Shown: one piece after another, positions 1 through 8,683 of the stretch
Layout: every line of letters starts with the position of its first letter
How positions within the stretch are numbered: the stretch's first letter is position 1
Source of the DNA: Clostridia bacterium
Lineage (GTDB): Bacteria; Bacillota; Clostridia; Christensenellales; Borkfalkiaceae
Length of the DNA: 48,924 bases
Direction: 5' to 3'
NCBI GenBank assembly: GCA_900766495.1
Contig: CAAFVM010000022.1
Coordinates: 1-48,924 of the forward strand
Program-made: the position numbers and the translations under genes
Notes under the pieces: generated by a model
What the model saw: only the letters and a program-made list of their open reading frames with translations
Database searches by the model: none
Told to the model about the DNA's origin: nothing

Positions 1-307
1 ATTCGTTTCCACGAGATTCCTCGGCTACGCTCGGAATGACAGATATTTTTTCTTCTGTCATGTTGAGCAAGCGAAGCGCGTCGAAACATCTCGCGGAAGC
101 GTTGTTGTAAAACGGCACTACCTAACCCTCGCGGCGTAAAACTTAAATAAAAAAAATCCCTGTCGCGGGGAAGAAGAAAGAATTCGTTTCCACGAGATTC
201 CTCGACTTCGCTCGGAATGACAGGAAAATTGAGAAATAACCAAACCTAACCCTCGCGGAGAAAAAGTTAAGTAATAAAAAATCCCCGTCGCGGGGAAGAA
301 GAAAGAA
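1..307. repeat. Intergenic repeat cluster (types A, B and D)
   Basis: No gene is visible here. The stretch is built of short dispersed repeats. Type B (core ACGAGATTCCTCG, ending CGGAATGACAG) lies at 1-42 and 182-223. Type A (TGTCATGTTGAGC through CATCTCGCGGAAGCG) lies at about 56-103. Type D (CCCTCGCGG, an A-rich part, then a CCC-GTCGCGGGG block) lies at about 121-176 and 245-303. The same types recur at 12360-12543, 35975-36030 and 48236-48924. Confidence 0.85.
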
Positions 308-877
308 TTAAACTATTTTTTCGCGGTAAAAAATCATCGCGTTGCCGCCGTTTTTAGGAGCGGGCGAAAGGTCTATAAGCAATAACTTTCTTTTTTTAGT
401 CTGCGCGTATTTTATCGTCTGATAGGTGCCGCCGCTTCGCGAGCCGTTATAACAGCACAGCACGCATTCGCTTTTGTCAACCATATAGCGGTTGCGCGCC
501 TGCATCACGAACGGAGTGTATCTGTCGTAAAGCATGGTAACCTCGTCTGCGCGCGCGCAAATGTTTTTATACCGTTCTTTTTCTTCCGCCGTCCAGTATT
601 TGCATTGTTCGGGGCAGGGCACCGCCATTTCAAGCGAAATATCTTCGCCGTTTTCTTTCAATTTTAAAACCAGCTCGGCAAAATCGAGGTCTACGCCCAA
701 AGCTCCGCCAGAAATAAAGCGAGTATACCCGTCGTTTATTAAAAAACGTAGGTTAAGCTCGGTTTCGCGCAGATAATCAAGACGCAAATCGTCGTTTAAA
801 TTTTTGCCCCAAACAAGCTTGTCGGGGCGATGACCGGTTACGCACGCGGTTTTTTTAATAGTGCTTTGCTGTTCCAT
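308..877 (-). CDS. SLOG-family (DUF1273/YpsA-like) protein
   Basis: A 189-residue soluble protein. The N-terminal motif CVTGHRPDKL, the glycine-rich FISGGALGVDLDFAE (about residues 55-70) and a late NGSRSGGTYQTIKYA segment match the SLOG Rossmann-like fold of the DUF1273/YpsA family, proposed to bind nucleotide-derived ligands. A segment with PCPEQCKYW and an RYKNI helix is also typical. The physiological role is unknown. It lies downstream of tmcAL on the same strand with a 115-bp gap, so it may be separately expressed; I see only a weak ribosome binding site. The length is normal for the family. Confidence 0.8.
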   Translation of the reverse strand: MEQQSTIKKTACVTGHRPDKLVWGKNLNDDLRLDYLRETELNLRFLINDGYTRFISGGALGVDLDFAELVLKLKENGEDISLEMAVPCPEQCKYWTAEEKERYKNICARADEVTMLYDRYTPFVMQARNRYMVDKSECVLCCYNGSRSGGTYQTIKYAQTKKRKLLLIDLSPAPKNGGNAMIFYREKIV

Positions 878-970
878 TTTTTTATTTTTTGCGCCGAGTA
901 AGTTATAAATACTCGCCGCGTTTTAAGCGTTTGTTGCTCGCCGAAAAGAAAGTAAAATTTTTCTTGAATA

Positions 971-992
971 TGCCGTTAACGGGCTTATAGAG
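971..992 (-). repeat. Degenerate conserved-loop element next to the tmcAL stop
   Basis: On the minus strand the sequence after the tmcAL stop reads CTCTATAAG followed by CCCGTTAACGGCATAT. It shares CTATAAG and TTAACGGCATAT with the family described at 20689-20732. The CCGTTAACGG part is palindromic. Confidence 0.45.
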
Positions 993-2183
993 CTACTTTT
1001 TTAATTTAGGATAAACAAAAAGCGTTTCGTATTCGTTGGTTTTGGTTTTGGTAACTCGGTTGTAAATATCGTTTGCGAAAACGTCGGCTGCAAAGCAATC
1101 TTCGGCGGCTCCGCTCAATAAATCGGCTTCGCTTTTTCGTGTTATAAACGGCGTTTTGCCGCGGATATCCGAAAGCAGGTCGCGCCGCTCGGCGTTTATT
1201 GCAAGAACTTTTAAATAAAGGTCGTTTTTCAAATAGCGTTCGGTTTCGTCGGCGGTGGTGCCGAGTAAAGCCGCCAAGGTAACGCGCGCAAGTCTTGTGG
1301 ATGTATAGCGTTTGGTGGCAAGGCGGGCAAGCAGTTCTTCGCGGGTGAAACTGTCTTTCAAAAGCGCTTTTATGCGGTTTTCAAGCCCCTCGCCGCAGTC
1401 GACTATTTTGCGCATTTCGCGTTTGGTTTTAACCGAAAGCGCCGTCATTACTTCGCCGTCGGCAGAGGGCAGAACGTCGGGCAAATCGCGGTAAACGTAA
1501 TCGGGAACGAACTTCAAAGCCTTTTTCTTTTTTCCGCTTGCAATAGCTTCGCGCACGGCAAAAGCCGAGGGGTATTCGCCTTTTTTTAACGCGGAATCGG
1601 AATAACCGTTCCCCATACGGCGCACGGGCATAAGCTCCATATCGTATTCGCCCTCTATAACGGCGCGCGCGTATTCCAAAGCCAGCATATTGTTCGGCGC
1701 CGAAGCCAAAGACAAATCTATCCCCGCGGGGTTTATTTTTTCAAGAGCGTTGAAGCGCGCCCGCGCGAGCGGATGCCCCAAAGCGAGTTCTGCTTTAAGC
1801 GCGGCTTTAAATTCGCGGGTTTCGTCGGAAAGCGCTTTCGCCGTAGCCATAAGGCTTTCTTTGGTGCCGCTTTCCATTCCGAAGCACAAAGTTTTTTCGC
1901 CTTTAAGCGAAGCCAGAAGTTTAACCGCGCCTTTTGCAAATATTTCGGCGGGGGCGGTGGCGAACGCTACCGGCAGTTCGAAAACAATATCGGCTCCCGC
2001 TTCTATGGCGTGGCGGGCGCGCGCGTATTTGTGCATAACGGCTGTTTGCCCGCGTTGAGTGAAGTTGCCGCTCATAATAACCGCGATTGCGTCGGGCTTA
2101 AGTTCTTGTTTTATTTGCTCAAGAAAATACAGATGTCCGTTATGAAACGGGTTGTATTCGCAAATTGTGGTTCCTATTTTCAA
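993..2183 (-). CDS. tmcAL: tRNA(Met) cytidine acetate ligase TmcAL
   Basis: A 396-residue cytosolic enzyme of the YlbM/TmcAL family, which uses ATP and acetate to make N4-acetylcytidine at the wobble base of elongator tRNA-Met. The N-terminal nucleotidyltransferase motif CEYNPFHNGH (residues 8-17) and MSGNFTQRGQ (about 37-46) are diagnostic. The start is a TTG at 2183 preceded by an AGAGGTG Shine-Dalgarno on the minus strand. It is divergent from pta-ackA. The placement beside acetate-producing genes is suggestive, since acetate is its substrate, but no shared regulation can be shown. The gene ends at a TAG that touches a copy-like relic of the conserved-loop element. Confidence 0.92.
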   Translation of the reverse strand: MKIGTTICEYNPFHNGHLYFLEQIKQELKPDAIAVIMSGNFTQRGQTAVMHKYARARHAIEAGADIVFELPVAFATAPAEIFAKGAVKLLASLKGEKTLCFGMESGTKESLMATAKALSDETREFKAALKAELALGHPLARARFNALEKINPAGIDLSLASAPNNMLALEYARAVIEGEYDMELMPVRRMGNGYSDSALKKGEYPSAFAVREAIASGKKKKALKFVPDYVYRDLPDVLPSADGEVMTALSVKTKREMRKIVDCGEGLENRIKALLKDSFTREELLARLATKRYTSTRLARVTLAALLGTTADETERYLKNDLYLKVLAINAERRDLLSDIRGKTPFITRKSEADLLSGAAEDCFAADVFANDIYNRVTKTKTNEYETLFVYPKLKK

Positions 2184-2202
2184 ACAAACACCTCTTTTTC
2201 CG

Positions 2203-2231
2203 TTTACTTTTAGTGTGTTTTATACTATAAT
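2203..2231 (+). promoter_or_regulatory. Sigma-A-type promoter for pta-ackA
   Basis: TTTACT, a 17-bp spacer, then TATAAT. Transcription would begin near 2238, leaving a leader of about 135 nt before pta. The leader holds a small hairpin (AACCGC and GCGGTT, about 2251-2272) followed by only four T residues, so attenuation is possible but weakly supported. Confidence 0.65.
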
Positions 2232-2373
2232 TATATATACGAAAACGGCTTAACCGCCTTATGTTGCGGTTTTAAACAGTGCGGCGTTTTAAAGCCCGCT
2301 CGTCAATCGTTATTCATATAATATACTTATTCGTAAAAAATTTCAAGTATTTTTCGAAAATAAGGAGAAAGTT

Positions 2374-3381
2374 ATGTCAGAACTTATTAACAAATTGGTA
2401 AAAAGCGCCTCCGCGCTTAACAAACGCATTGTTTTAACCGAGGGCGAAGACGAAAGAGTGGTTAAAGCCGCCGCCGACGTTGTGGCGCGCAAAATCGCCC
2501 GCGTGGTTCTTTTGGGCAACGAAGCCGAAATCAAAGCCGCCAACCCCGACGTTTCGCTTGACGGAATCGAAATAATCGACCCCAAAACCAGCGGCGATAA
2601 ACTCGGCGAATATGCCGAACTGCTTTACGAACTCCGCAAAGCCAAGGGCATGACCAAAGAACAGGCTTTGGAAATGGCTTCCGAAAGCACCTATTTCGGC
2701 ACGCTTATGCTTAAAGCCGGCGACGTAGACGGTCTTGTTTCGGGCGCCTGCCACTCCACGGCAAACACTTTGCGCCCCGGTCTTCAGATTATAAAAACTC
2801 CCGCGGGCGTTCCGCTCGTGTCGAGCTTCTTCCTTATGATTGCACCCGAGGGCGGCAATCAATATTGCAAAGACGGTGCGTTCGTGTTCTCCGATTGCGG
2901 TTTGGAACCCAATCCCGACCCCGATAAACTCGCTTATATAGCGGTAGCCGCCGCGAAGAGCGCGAAAGCCCTTGCCGGCATCGAACCCAAGGTGGCTATG
3001 CTTTCGTTCTCGACCAAAGGCAGCGCGAAACACCCCGACGTGGAAAAGGTTGCAACCGCGGTAGCAAAAGCCAAAGAACTCGCGCCCGACGTGGCAATCG
3101 ACGGCGAGCTTCAGTTCGACGCTTCCATAGTTCCGTCGGTAGCCGCAAAGAAAGCTCCCGGTTCGCCTGTTGCGGGCAACGCCAACGTTCTTATATTCCC
3201 CGACCTCGACGCGGGCAATATCGGTTACAAAATCGCAGAACGCCTTGGCGGGTTCACCGCGGTAGGTCCGCTTTGCCAGGGCTTTGCCAAACCTATGAAC
3301 GACCTTTCGAGGGGCTGCAAATCGGAAGACATTGTTCTTGCCGTAGCCATGACCGCGCTTCAAACCCAAATTCAGTGGTAA
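2374..3381 (+). CDS. pta: Phosphate acetyltransferase
   Basis: A 335-residue enzyme that converts acetyl-CoA and phosphate to acetyl phosphate and CoA, the first step of acetate fermentation. The length matches the short, single-domain Pta form of Gram-positives. Recognisable segments are the N-terminal LTEGEDERVVKAA, the SGACHSTANTLRP substrate-binding region (about 128-140), and the C-terminal GNANVLIFPDLDAGNIGYK and GPLCQGFAKPMNDLSRG. The start ATG follows AAGGAGA. ackA follows after 57 bp, giving the usual Pta-AckA pair. Confidence 0.96.
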   Translation: MSELINKLVKSASALNKRIVLTEGEDERVVKAAADVVARKIARVVLLGNEAEIKAANPDVSLDGIEIIDPKTSGDKLGEYAELLYELRKAKGMTKEQALEMASESTYFGTLMLKAGDVDGLVSGACHSTANTLRPGLQIIKTPAGVPLVSSFFLMIAPEGGNQYCKDGAFVFSDCGLEPNPDPDKLAYIAVAAAKSAKALAGIEPKVAMLSFSTKGSAKHPDVEKVATAVAKAKELAPDVAIDGELQFDASIVPSVAAKKAPGSPVAGNANVLIFPDLDAGNIGYKIAERLGGFTAVGPLCQGFAKPMNDLSRGCKSEDIVLAVAMTALQTQIQW

Positions 3382-3438
3382 AACGCGCGCAAGGCAAAAA
3401 AATAAAAACGCAAAATATTCAAGGAGAAAATCTGAATA

Positions 3439-4650
3439 ATGAAAATATTGGTAATAAACGCGGGGAGTTCTTCGCTTAAATATCAGCTTATCGATATGGA
3501 AACCGAAAAAGCCATAGCGAAAGGCGTTTGCGAAAGAATAGGCATCGACGGTTCGTTCCTTAACCACAAAGCCAACGGCAAAGAAGTTGTTATCGAGCGC
3601 GCCATGCCCGACCACAAAGCGGCTATATCGCTTATGCTCGAAGCTTTGGTTGATAAAGAACACGGCGCAATCAAGTCGATGAGCGAAATCGACGCCGTGG
3701 GGCACAGAATACTTCACAGCGGCGGCGACTACGACCGTTCGGTTCTTATCACCGACGAAGTGCTTAAAGTTTGCGAAAGCAACGCGGAACTTGCGCCTCT
3801 TCATCAATACGCCAACATCACCGGCGTTAACGCCTGCCGCGCTATTATGCCCGGCGTGCCTATGGTAGCCACGTTCGATACCGCGTTCCATTCCACTATG
3901 CCCGAAAAGGCGTACATTTTCGGCCTTCCTTACGAATATTACACCGATTATAAAGTTCGCCGCTACGGCGCGCACGGCACCAGTCACCGCTTTGTTTCGG
4001 GCGAAGCGCTTAAATACCTCGGCGCCGACGTAAACAATTTTAAGGTTATTACCTGCCACCTCGGCAACGGTTCGTCGATTGCCGCGGTTAAAAACGGCAA
4101 GTGCTACGATACCTCGATGAGCTTCACTCCGCTCGGCGGCGTTCCCATGGGGACCAGAACCGGCGACCTCGACCCAGCTGTGCTTGAATACCTCGGGCAG
4201 AAGCTTAACATAGGGCTTAAAGAATTGTTGTTTATTTGCAACAAAAAGTCGGGTATGCTCGGCGTGAGCGGAGTTTCAAGCGATTTCCGCGACCTTACCG
4301 CCGCCGCAAAAGAGGGCAATCATCGCGCCGCGCTCGCGCTTGAAATATTCAAATATTCCTGCAAAAAATACGTGGGCGCATATGCCGCCGCCATGGGCGG
4401 GGTAGATTGCGTTGTGTTTACCGGCGGAATAGGCGAACACGACGGCAGAGTTCGCGCGGGTATAGTAGAAGACCTCGGCTTTATGGGTATCGAGATTGAC
4501 GAAAAACTCAATGCCGAAGCCGCGGGCAACGGAATAAGCGACATTACCGCCAAAAACGGCAAGGTTAAAGTTCTGGTTATTCCCACCAACGAAGAGTTGG
4601 TTATAGCAAGGGATACCGCGGAACTTGCCGCCGGAGTTAAGAAAAATTAA
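3439..4650 (+). CDS. ackA: Acetate kinase
   Basis: A 403-residue ASKHA-fold kinase that transfers the phosphate of acetyl phosphate to ADP, giving ATP and acetate. Motifs are the N-terminal VINAGSSSLKYQL, the FDTAFHSTMP segment (about 148-157), YGAHGTSHRFVS (about 176-187), CHLGNGSSI (about 206-214) and the phosphate-binding FTGGIGEH near residue 330. The ATG follows AGGAGAAAAT. It is co-transcribed with pta and provides substrate-level ATP synthesis. No strong terminator is seen downstream. Confidence 0.97.
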   Translation: MKILVINAGSSSLKYQLIDMETEKAIAKGVCERIGIDGSFLNHKANGKEVVIERAMPDHKAAISLMLEALVDKEHGAIKSMSEIDAVGHRILHSGGDYDRSVLITDEVLKVCESNAELAPLHQYANITGVNACRAIMPGVPMVATFDTAFHSTMPEKAYIFGLPYEYYTDYKVRRYGAHGTSHRFVSGEALKYLGADVNNFKVITCHLGNGSSIAAVKNGKCYDTSMSFTPLGGVPMGTRTGDLDPAVLEYLGQKLNIGLKELLFICNKKSGMLGVSGVSSDFRDLTAAAKEGNHRAALALEIFKYSCKKYVGAYAAAMGGVDCVVFTGGIGEHDGRVRAGIVEDLGFMGIEIDEKLNAEAAGNGISDITAKNGKVKVLVIPTNEELVIARDTAELAAGVKKN

Positions 4651-4816
4651 ATTAGTCAAGAAAATTAAGTAAAAAGGCGGCGAAAAATTACGTGCGTGAG
4701 CTGAAATAAAGGCGGTAACGCGCGTAAAAAACGCTTAAAAAGTTTTTTTTAAAACCGAAAAGTGTTTTAGCGGTTAAAAACGGGTGCGGTTAATGCGAAT
4801 TATTGCCGAATTTCGT

Positions 4817-4845
4817 TTGACAACGGCGTTAAAATACTGTATAAT
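4817..4845 (+). promoter_or_regulatory. Consensus promoter for yceD-rpmF
   Basis: TTGACA, 17-bp spacer, TATAAT, ending 31 bp before the yceD start. Both hexamers are perfect consensus, as suits ribosomal protein expression. Confidence 0.8.
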
Positions 4846-4876
4846 CTAACACGCACGGCAAAATGGCGGTGAAAAT

Positions 4877-5317
4877 ATGGTTATCGACGTAATGGAACTT
4901 AAACGCAACGGCTCGCTTCGCGGCGAGTTCTGCTTTAAATTTTGCGCCGACCCCGCGCTTTTGAACATTCCCTCGGTAAAGTTCGACGGGCAGGCGGAAG
5001 TTTCGGGCGAAGCGGAGGTTTCGGGCAGCGACGTTTATATTGACGCAACGCTGAAATATGCGCTTGTGGGCGAATGTTCCAAATGTTTAGCCCCCGCAAG
5101 GGCGGATGTTATTTATCCGTTTTCGGCAAAGTTTTCGCTTTTTCCCGAAGAGGATGAATATCTTTACAAAAGCGGCAAGGTCGATTTAACCGCGGCGGTA
5201 AACGAAAATATCGTGTTAAGCGAGCCTTTCGCTATTTACTGCAAGCCCGATTGCAAAGGGCTTTGCCCCACGTGCGGCGCCGACCTCAATTATTGCGATT
5301 GCGGTCATAAAATTTAG
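4877..5317 (+). CDS. YceD/DUF177 family protein
   Basis: A 146-residue protein of the YceD (DUF177) family, which almost always precedes rpmF and is linked to 23S rRNA or large-subunit maturation. Visible features are a CSKC pair near residue 72-75 and a C-terminal cysteine cluster (CKPDCKGLCPTCGADLNYCDC region, 117-143), likely a metal site. rpmF starts 30 bp downstream, so the two form an operon. In many Bacillota plsX follows; here it does not. The precise molecular role remains unsettled in the literature I know. Confidence 0.88.
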   Translation: MVIDVMELKRNGSLRGEFCFKFCADPALLNIPSVKFDGQAEVSGEAEVSGSDVYIDATLKYALVGECSKCLAPARADVIYPFSAKFSLFPEEDEYLYKSGKVDLTAAVNENIVLSEPFAIYCKPDCKGLCPTCGADLNYCDCGHKI

Positions 5318-5346
5318 AAAATAATTCCAAAGAGAGGTGTATAGAG

Positions 5347-5541
5347 ATGGCAGTTCCTAAACGTAAAATTTCCAAACAGAGAGGAAATAAGAGATTTGCG
5401 GCTAATTATAAAGCGGCTGCTCCTACGCTGGTAGAATGCCCGCAGTGCCACGAACTCAAACAGGCTCATAAAGTCTGCGCTAAGTGCGGCTATTACGACG
5501 GCAAACTCGTAGTAGAACAGAAAGAAGACAAAAAAGACTGA
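5347..5541 (+). CDS. rpmF: 50S ribosomal protein L32
   Basis: A 64-residue ribosomal protein. The N-terminus MAVPKRKISKQRGNKR is the classical L32 signature. Two CxxC pairs (CPQC and CAKC) form the zinc ribbon, so this is the zinc-binding (C+) form. An AGAGGTG site precedes the ATG. The tail is lysine and acid rich. It is the second gene after yceD and ends just before a terminator hairpin. Confidence 0.97.
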   Translation: MAVPKRKISKQRGNKRFAANYKAAAPTLVECPQCHELKQAHKVCAKCGYYDGKLVVEQKEDKKD

Positions 5542-5562
5542 TTCTATCAACCTAAAACCGTT

Positions 5563-5598
5563 CAGGCGGATTGCAATGCAATTCGCCTGATTGTTTTA
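5563..5598 (+). terminator. Rho-independent terminator after rpmF
   Basis: CAGGCGGATTGCA pairs with TGCAATTCGCCTG (one G-T pair), followed by a T-rich stretch. Confidence 0.75.
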
Positions 5599-5620
5599 CG
5601 CTTTTTTTCAGGTATTTTAT

Positions 5621-5860
5621 ATGGAAAACCAAGAATTAACGCAAAATAACCCCGCCTATGCAATAGGCGAAAAAACGAACGGAAAGGGAAACGACGGCTT
5701 GAATTCGCCCGCGAAATCGTCTGCGGAAACAACGAATGCGAAAAACGTTGCCGCGAAACCCGCGCAAAAAAAGAAAAAATCGAACGACGAATTCCGCCGC
5801 AAATATTTCGATTATTACGACGACGTTAAAGACCGTACAAAGGGTAAAGAAGACTGGTAA
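5621..5860 (+). CDS. Small basic hypothetical protein
   Basis: A 79-residue protein that I do not recognise. The first half is low complexity (Asn, Gly, Ala, Lys), followed by a lysine run and a C-terminal segment rich in Tyr, Asp and Lys (RRKYFDYYDDVKDRTKGKEDW). I chose the ATG at 5621 rather than the in-frame TTG at 5591 because the TTG lies within the terminator of rpmF. No good Shine-Dalgarno is visible, so expression is uncertain. It ends 4 bp before the AEC transporter and may be translated with it. Confidence 0.5.
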   Translation: MENQELTQNNPAYAIGEKTNGKGNDGLNSPAKSSAETTNAKNVAAKPAQKKKKSNDEFRRKYFDYYDDVKDRTKGKEDW

Positions 5861-5863
5861 TTT

Positions 5864-6787
5864 ATGCTTTTTTCAATAGCTTTAACGCAGGTAGCAAGCA
5901 CATTGCTGTTTATATTGCCGGGGTTTCTGCTTAAAAAATTCAACAAACTGCACGAAGACCATTTGTCGGGGTTATCGGCGGTGCTTATATACGTCTGTTC
6001 GCCCTGCCTTATAGTTTCGTCGTTTTTCTCGCTTGAATTTTCGTGGGAAAAAATAGGGCAGATGGGGTTGTTTTTTTTAATTACGTTCGTTCTTCAGGCA
6101 ATGTTTATACTGGCGGCGTTTTTATGTATTAAAGATAAAACCAACGCTCGCGCAAGGGTAGCCGCGGTTGCCGGGGCTTTGGGAAACGTCGGTTTCTTCG
6201 GATTGCCGCTTATACGCGCGCTTTTACCCGACAATCCGGAAGTGGCAACGTTCTCGTCGGTATATATATTTTCTATGAACGTATTGGTGTTTACCGTGGG
6301 CGTGTTTTGCTTAACCGGCGATAAAAAATTCGTTTCGCTTAAACCCGCGCTGTTAAACCCGTCGACCATAGCTTTCGTTTTTGGGTTGATTTTATTCGTT
6401 TGCGGAGTTTCGGCAAAATTGCCTGAATTGCTCGCCTCGTCGATAACATTGCTCGGCAATACGTCAACCGCGTTGTGCATGATAATACTCGGCGCGCGTC
6501 TTGCCACGGTTTCGTTGAAACAACTTTTCTGTACAAAAGAAGCTTATGTCGCGGTGGTTTTAAAACTTATCGCGTTTCCGCTGTTTTGCTACGCCGCGGT
6601 TTACTTTTTACCTCTCGGCTTTTCGTTTAAAGCTTCGGTTCTTATACTTTCGGGCGCGCCCTGCGGTTCGATTATTGTAAGCCTTGCCGAAATACACAAA
6701 AGCGAGCCGCATTTTTCTGCCGTTTGCGTTCTGCTTGCAACCATTTGCTGCATAGCTACCATACCGCTTCTTTCGCTTCTGTTGTGA
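5864..6787 (+). CDS. AEC-family (auxin efflux carrier-like) transporter
   Basis: A 307-residue inner-membrane protein with about ten hydrophobic segments arranged as two similar halves of five, as in the AEC/YfdV family. The N-terminal LLFILPGFLLKK, the GNVGFFGLPL motif (about 102-111), and GNTSTALCMIILGARL (about 197-212) are characteristic of the crossing region. Bacterial members export or import organic acids or amino acids; the substrate cannot be read from sequence. It starts 3 bp after the small upstream gene and ends before a conserved-loop terminator. Confidence 0.85.
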   Translation: MLFSIALTQVASTLLFILPGFLLKKFNKLHEDHLSGLSAVLIYVCSPCLIVSSFFSLEFSWEKIGQMGLFFLITFVLQAMFILAAFLCIKDKTNARARVAAVAGALGNVGFFGLPLIRALLPDNPEVATFSSVYIFSMNVLVFTVGVFCLTGDKKFVSLKPALLNPSTIAFVFGLILFVCGVSAKLPELLASSITLLGNTSTALCMIILGARLATVSLKQLFCTKEAYVAVVLKLIAFPLFCYAAVYFLPLGFSFKASVLILSGAPCGSIIVSLAEIHKSEPHFSAVCVLLATICCIATIPLLSLLL

Positions 6788-6850
6788 GTGTGCGGCAGCC
6801 GATTTTAGATTAGTCACAAGCTAACTTTTATAAAAAAATAAAAACAATAA

Positions 6851-6893
6851 ACCGCCGTATAAGTCGATTAACGAAACTTTTGCGGCGGTTTTT
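6851..6893 (+). terminator. Conserved-loop terminator element, copy 1
   Basis: Outer stem ACCGCC with GGCGGT, then TTTTTC. The 27-nt loop contains the conserved core TATAAGTCGATTAACG and an inner AAGT/ACTT pairing. Nearly identical to copy 2 at 8684-8727; the two are direct repeats bracketing the AT-rich genes. Confidence 0.75.
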
Positions 6894-6938
6894 CATGTAC
6901 CGTAAAACAGAAGTGCAAAAAAATTCTTATAAAAAGGC

Positions 6939-6967
6939 TTGACAAACCCAAACGGCGGAACTATAAT
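6939..6967 (+). promoter_or_regulatory. Consensus promoter upstream of the AT-rich genes
   Basis: TTGACA, 17-bp spacer, TATAAT, perfect consensus. It lies about 260 bp upstream of the first sizeable gene, so a long leader RNA is expected. A second, weaker promoter (TTGACT, 17 bp, GTTAAT; 7135-7163) is closer to the gene. Confidence 0.75.
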
Positions 6968-7225
6968 ATCGGCGGAAATTGAAAGAGGAGTGACTGTTGT
7001 TATAGAATAAAAGAACGAGAGAAAAACATCAGCCTTATAATGAAGTTTTGCAACTAATGGCAAAGTAGCTAATTTAGTGAGAAACATGTGCATTAAAAAG
7101 GAGGCGATATTTATGAGTTGATTATGTAAAAATATTGACTGTTAAATATGTTAAGATGTTAATAGACTGTTGTTTTTTAGTAGTTAGATATATAATAAAT
7201 AAAAAAGAATTTAAGGAGAGAAGCT
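6968..7225 (+). other. Long leader with two Shine-Dalgarno sites before minimal reading frames
   Basis: AGAGGAG at 6985-6990 is followed after 6 nt by TTG-TTA-TAG (6997-7005); the overlapping GTG reading (gtg act gtt gtt ata gaa taa) is the alternative. A perfect AAAGGAGG at about 7098-7103 is followed after 8-9 nt by ATG-AGT-TGA (7113-7121), a two-codon frame. No known riboswitch is recognised. The stretch could be an attenuation leader, a small RNA or decayed coding sequence. Confidence 0.4.
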
Positions 7226-8170
7226 ATGTTCAAAACTAAAAGTATAAAAAACTTTTTATGTATTGTGGTTGCTTTTTGTTTAGCAACGGTATGGGGAATC
7301 GTTTGCATGGGCGTTAATCCTAATAAAACCTATGCTATGGAAGAAAGCGAAAATTTTAACGTAGTATATAGTAAAGTAGAAGAAGCAAATCGTATAGAAC
7401 TTAAAAACGTTCAAACTGCATATTCTAAAAACGTAAAGAATGATTCAACTGAAAAACTTAATTCTTTAATAAACGAATATGAATTAAACACTGAAATGGT
7501 TGCAAAAAGTAATCAAATTATAATTCAAGAAGATAATATAGCGATAGATGAAAATGATGAAGATTATGTTAATGCCGTAGACGATAATGAATCTTCGTCG
7601 GAAATAGATACTTATGGCGATTCTGAAAACCCCGACTTTAGTAGTTCATCGCAAGATAGAATTATGAAATTTACGGTTATTGCTTATCAAGTAGGTACTA
7701 CGGAACGGGGTAATAAAATATTTTGCGTTGAAGCAAAAGTAACCAGCGGCGGATATACTACAAACAAGGAAGATTATTTTATAATATACGGCGATTCTCA
7801 AACGTCATTTAACAGTAATTATGTTGACCAAATGTCCGGTTCGTATATATACAAACGCTATTACAAACGTTCAAATAAAACATTGCTTGGTAGTTCTACG
7901 GTTACAAAAAATTGTACAAGCAATTTTGGCGTAGTTTATTCCTTTAAAACTCCTACAAAATTTGCTAGCAGAATAGCCGTAATAAAAGGGCAACAAGCAA
8001 AAGGCAATTACTATTTAACGGCAATAAACGATTGTTCTGTTTCGGTTGTTTATGTACATAATGTATCAAGTAAGGTGAACTTGTCCATTAGCGTTGGCCC
8101 TGTGGGTATATCTGTTGATACAACAAAATATATAGATTATAGAGCGACAGTTCTATCTCTTTATAAATAG
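7226..8170 (+). CDS. Secreted protein of unknown function
   Basis: A 314-residue protein. The N-terminus is a Sec-type signal peptide: Lys-rich start, hydrophobic core IVVAFCLATVWGIVCMG, and a likely cleavage site after KTYA. Residues about 45-150 are acidic and polar, probably an extended or coiled region; the C-terminal 150 residues look beta-rich and may be a compact domain. I do not recognise the family. Base composition is far more AT-rich than the neighbours, with different codon use, which suggests acquisition by transfer. The start follows AAGGAGAG. The next gene starts 10 bp downstream. Confidence 0.7.
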   Translation: MFKTKSIKNFLCIVVAFCLATVWGIVCMGVNPNKTYAMEESENFNVVYSKVEEANRIELKNVQTAYSKNVKNDSTEKLNSLINEYELNTEMVAKSNQIIIQEDNIAIDENDEDYVNAVDDNESSSEIDTYGDSENPDFSSSSQDRIMKFTVIAYQVGTTERGNKIFCVEAKVTSGGYTTNKEDYFIIYGDSQTSFNSNYVDQMSGSYIYKRYYKRSNKTLLGSSTVTKNCTSNFGVVYSFKTPTKFASRIAVIKGQQAKGNYYLTAINDCSVSVVYVHNVSSKVNLSISVGPVGISVDTTKYIDYRATVLSLYK

Positions 8171-8180
8171 GAATGCAATT

Positions 8181-8663
8181 ATGTTAAAGCAAAAAGGAAA
8201 GAGCATTATATCGATTGGTTTAATAATCTCTGCGATATTGTTATTACTGTTTTGTCCGGTATGCTATTTAAAGATATCAGTTCAAAACGGTGTAAATAGT
8301 TCTTTATATCGCTCGATGTTTACCGCGTTTTTCGGTAATAAAACCATAGTGCGAGGCGAGTTTACTTATTTTGTAGAGGTAAATAAAACTTCACTGTTTT
8401 TTGCATTTTTAATGCAGGTTGTAGCACTGTGGTTTACTCGTGTAAAAAAACTTTTTCCCGTCGGTGCGGTGCTTATAGTTCTTTCGTGGGTATGGATGTA
8501 TTTTAGTAATAATATAGTTATTAACTATGTGTGCGAAACATATAAACAATACGCTTCGGTTGCCGTGGCGAATATAAGCTTGTTGGTTTTAATAATAGTT
8601 GAGTTTGAACTGGCAACTCTGTTTTTTAACGGGCTTGTCTATTTAAAAACGGAAGACGAATAA
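8181..8663 (+). CDS. Four-segment membrane protein of unknown function
   Basis: A 160-residue protein with four hydrophobic segments (about 8-30, 70-86, 92-109, 126-150) and a short acidic C-terminus. The start ATG is 10 bp after the stop of the secreted protein gene, so the two form an operon. No family is recognised. It shares the AT-rich composition of its neighbour. A role in membrane association or protection related to the secreted protein is possible but is only inferred from the pairing. Confidence 0.65.
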   Translation: MLKQKGKSIISIGLIISAILLLLFCPVCYLKISVQNGVNSSLYRSMFTAFFGNKTIVRGEFTYFVEVNKTSLFFAFLMQVVALWFTRVKKLFPVGAVLIVLSWVWMYFSNNIVINYVCETYKQYASVAVANISLLVLIIVEFELATLFFNGLVYLKTEDE

Positions 8664-8683
8664 CCGCGTTAAAAATTTAATAA

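Noticed and set aside
2434..4059. A 541-codon open frame on the minus strand
   Set aside because: It is antisense to pta and ackA, both unmistakable, and its translation has no recognisable domain; GC-biased codon positions explain the long frame.
6968..7130. Known cyclic-di-GMP riboswitch in the AT-rich leader
   Set aside because: Short pieces such as GGCAAAG occur, but the paired regions and other conserved bases of the known classes are not found.
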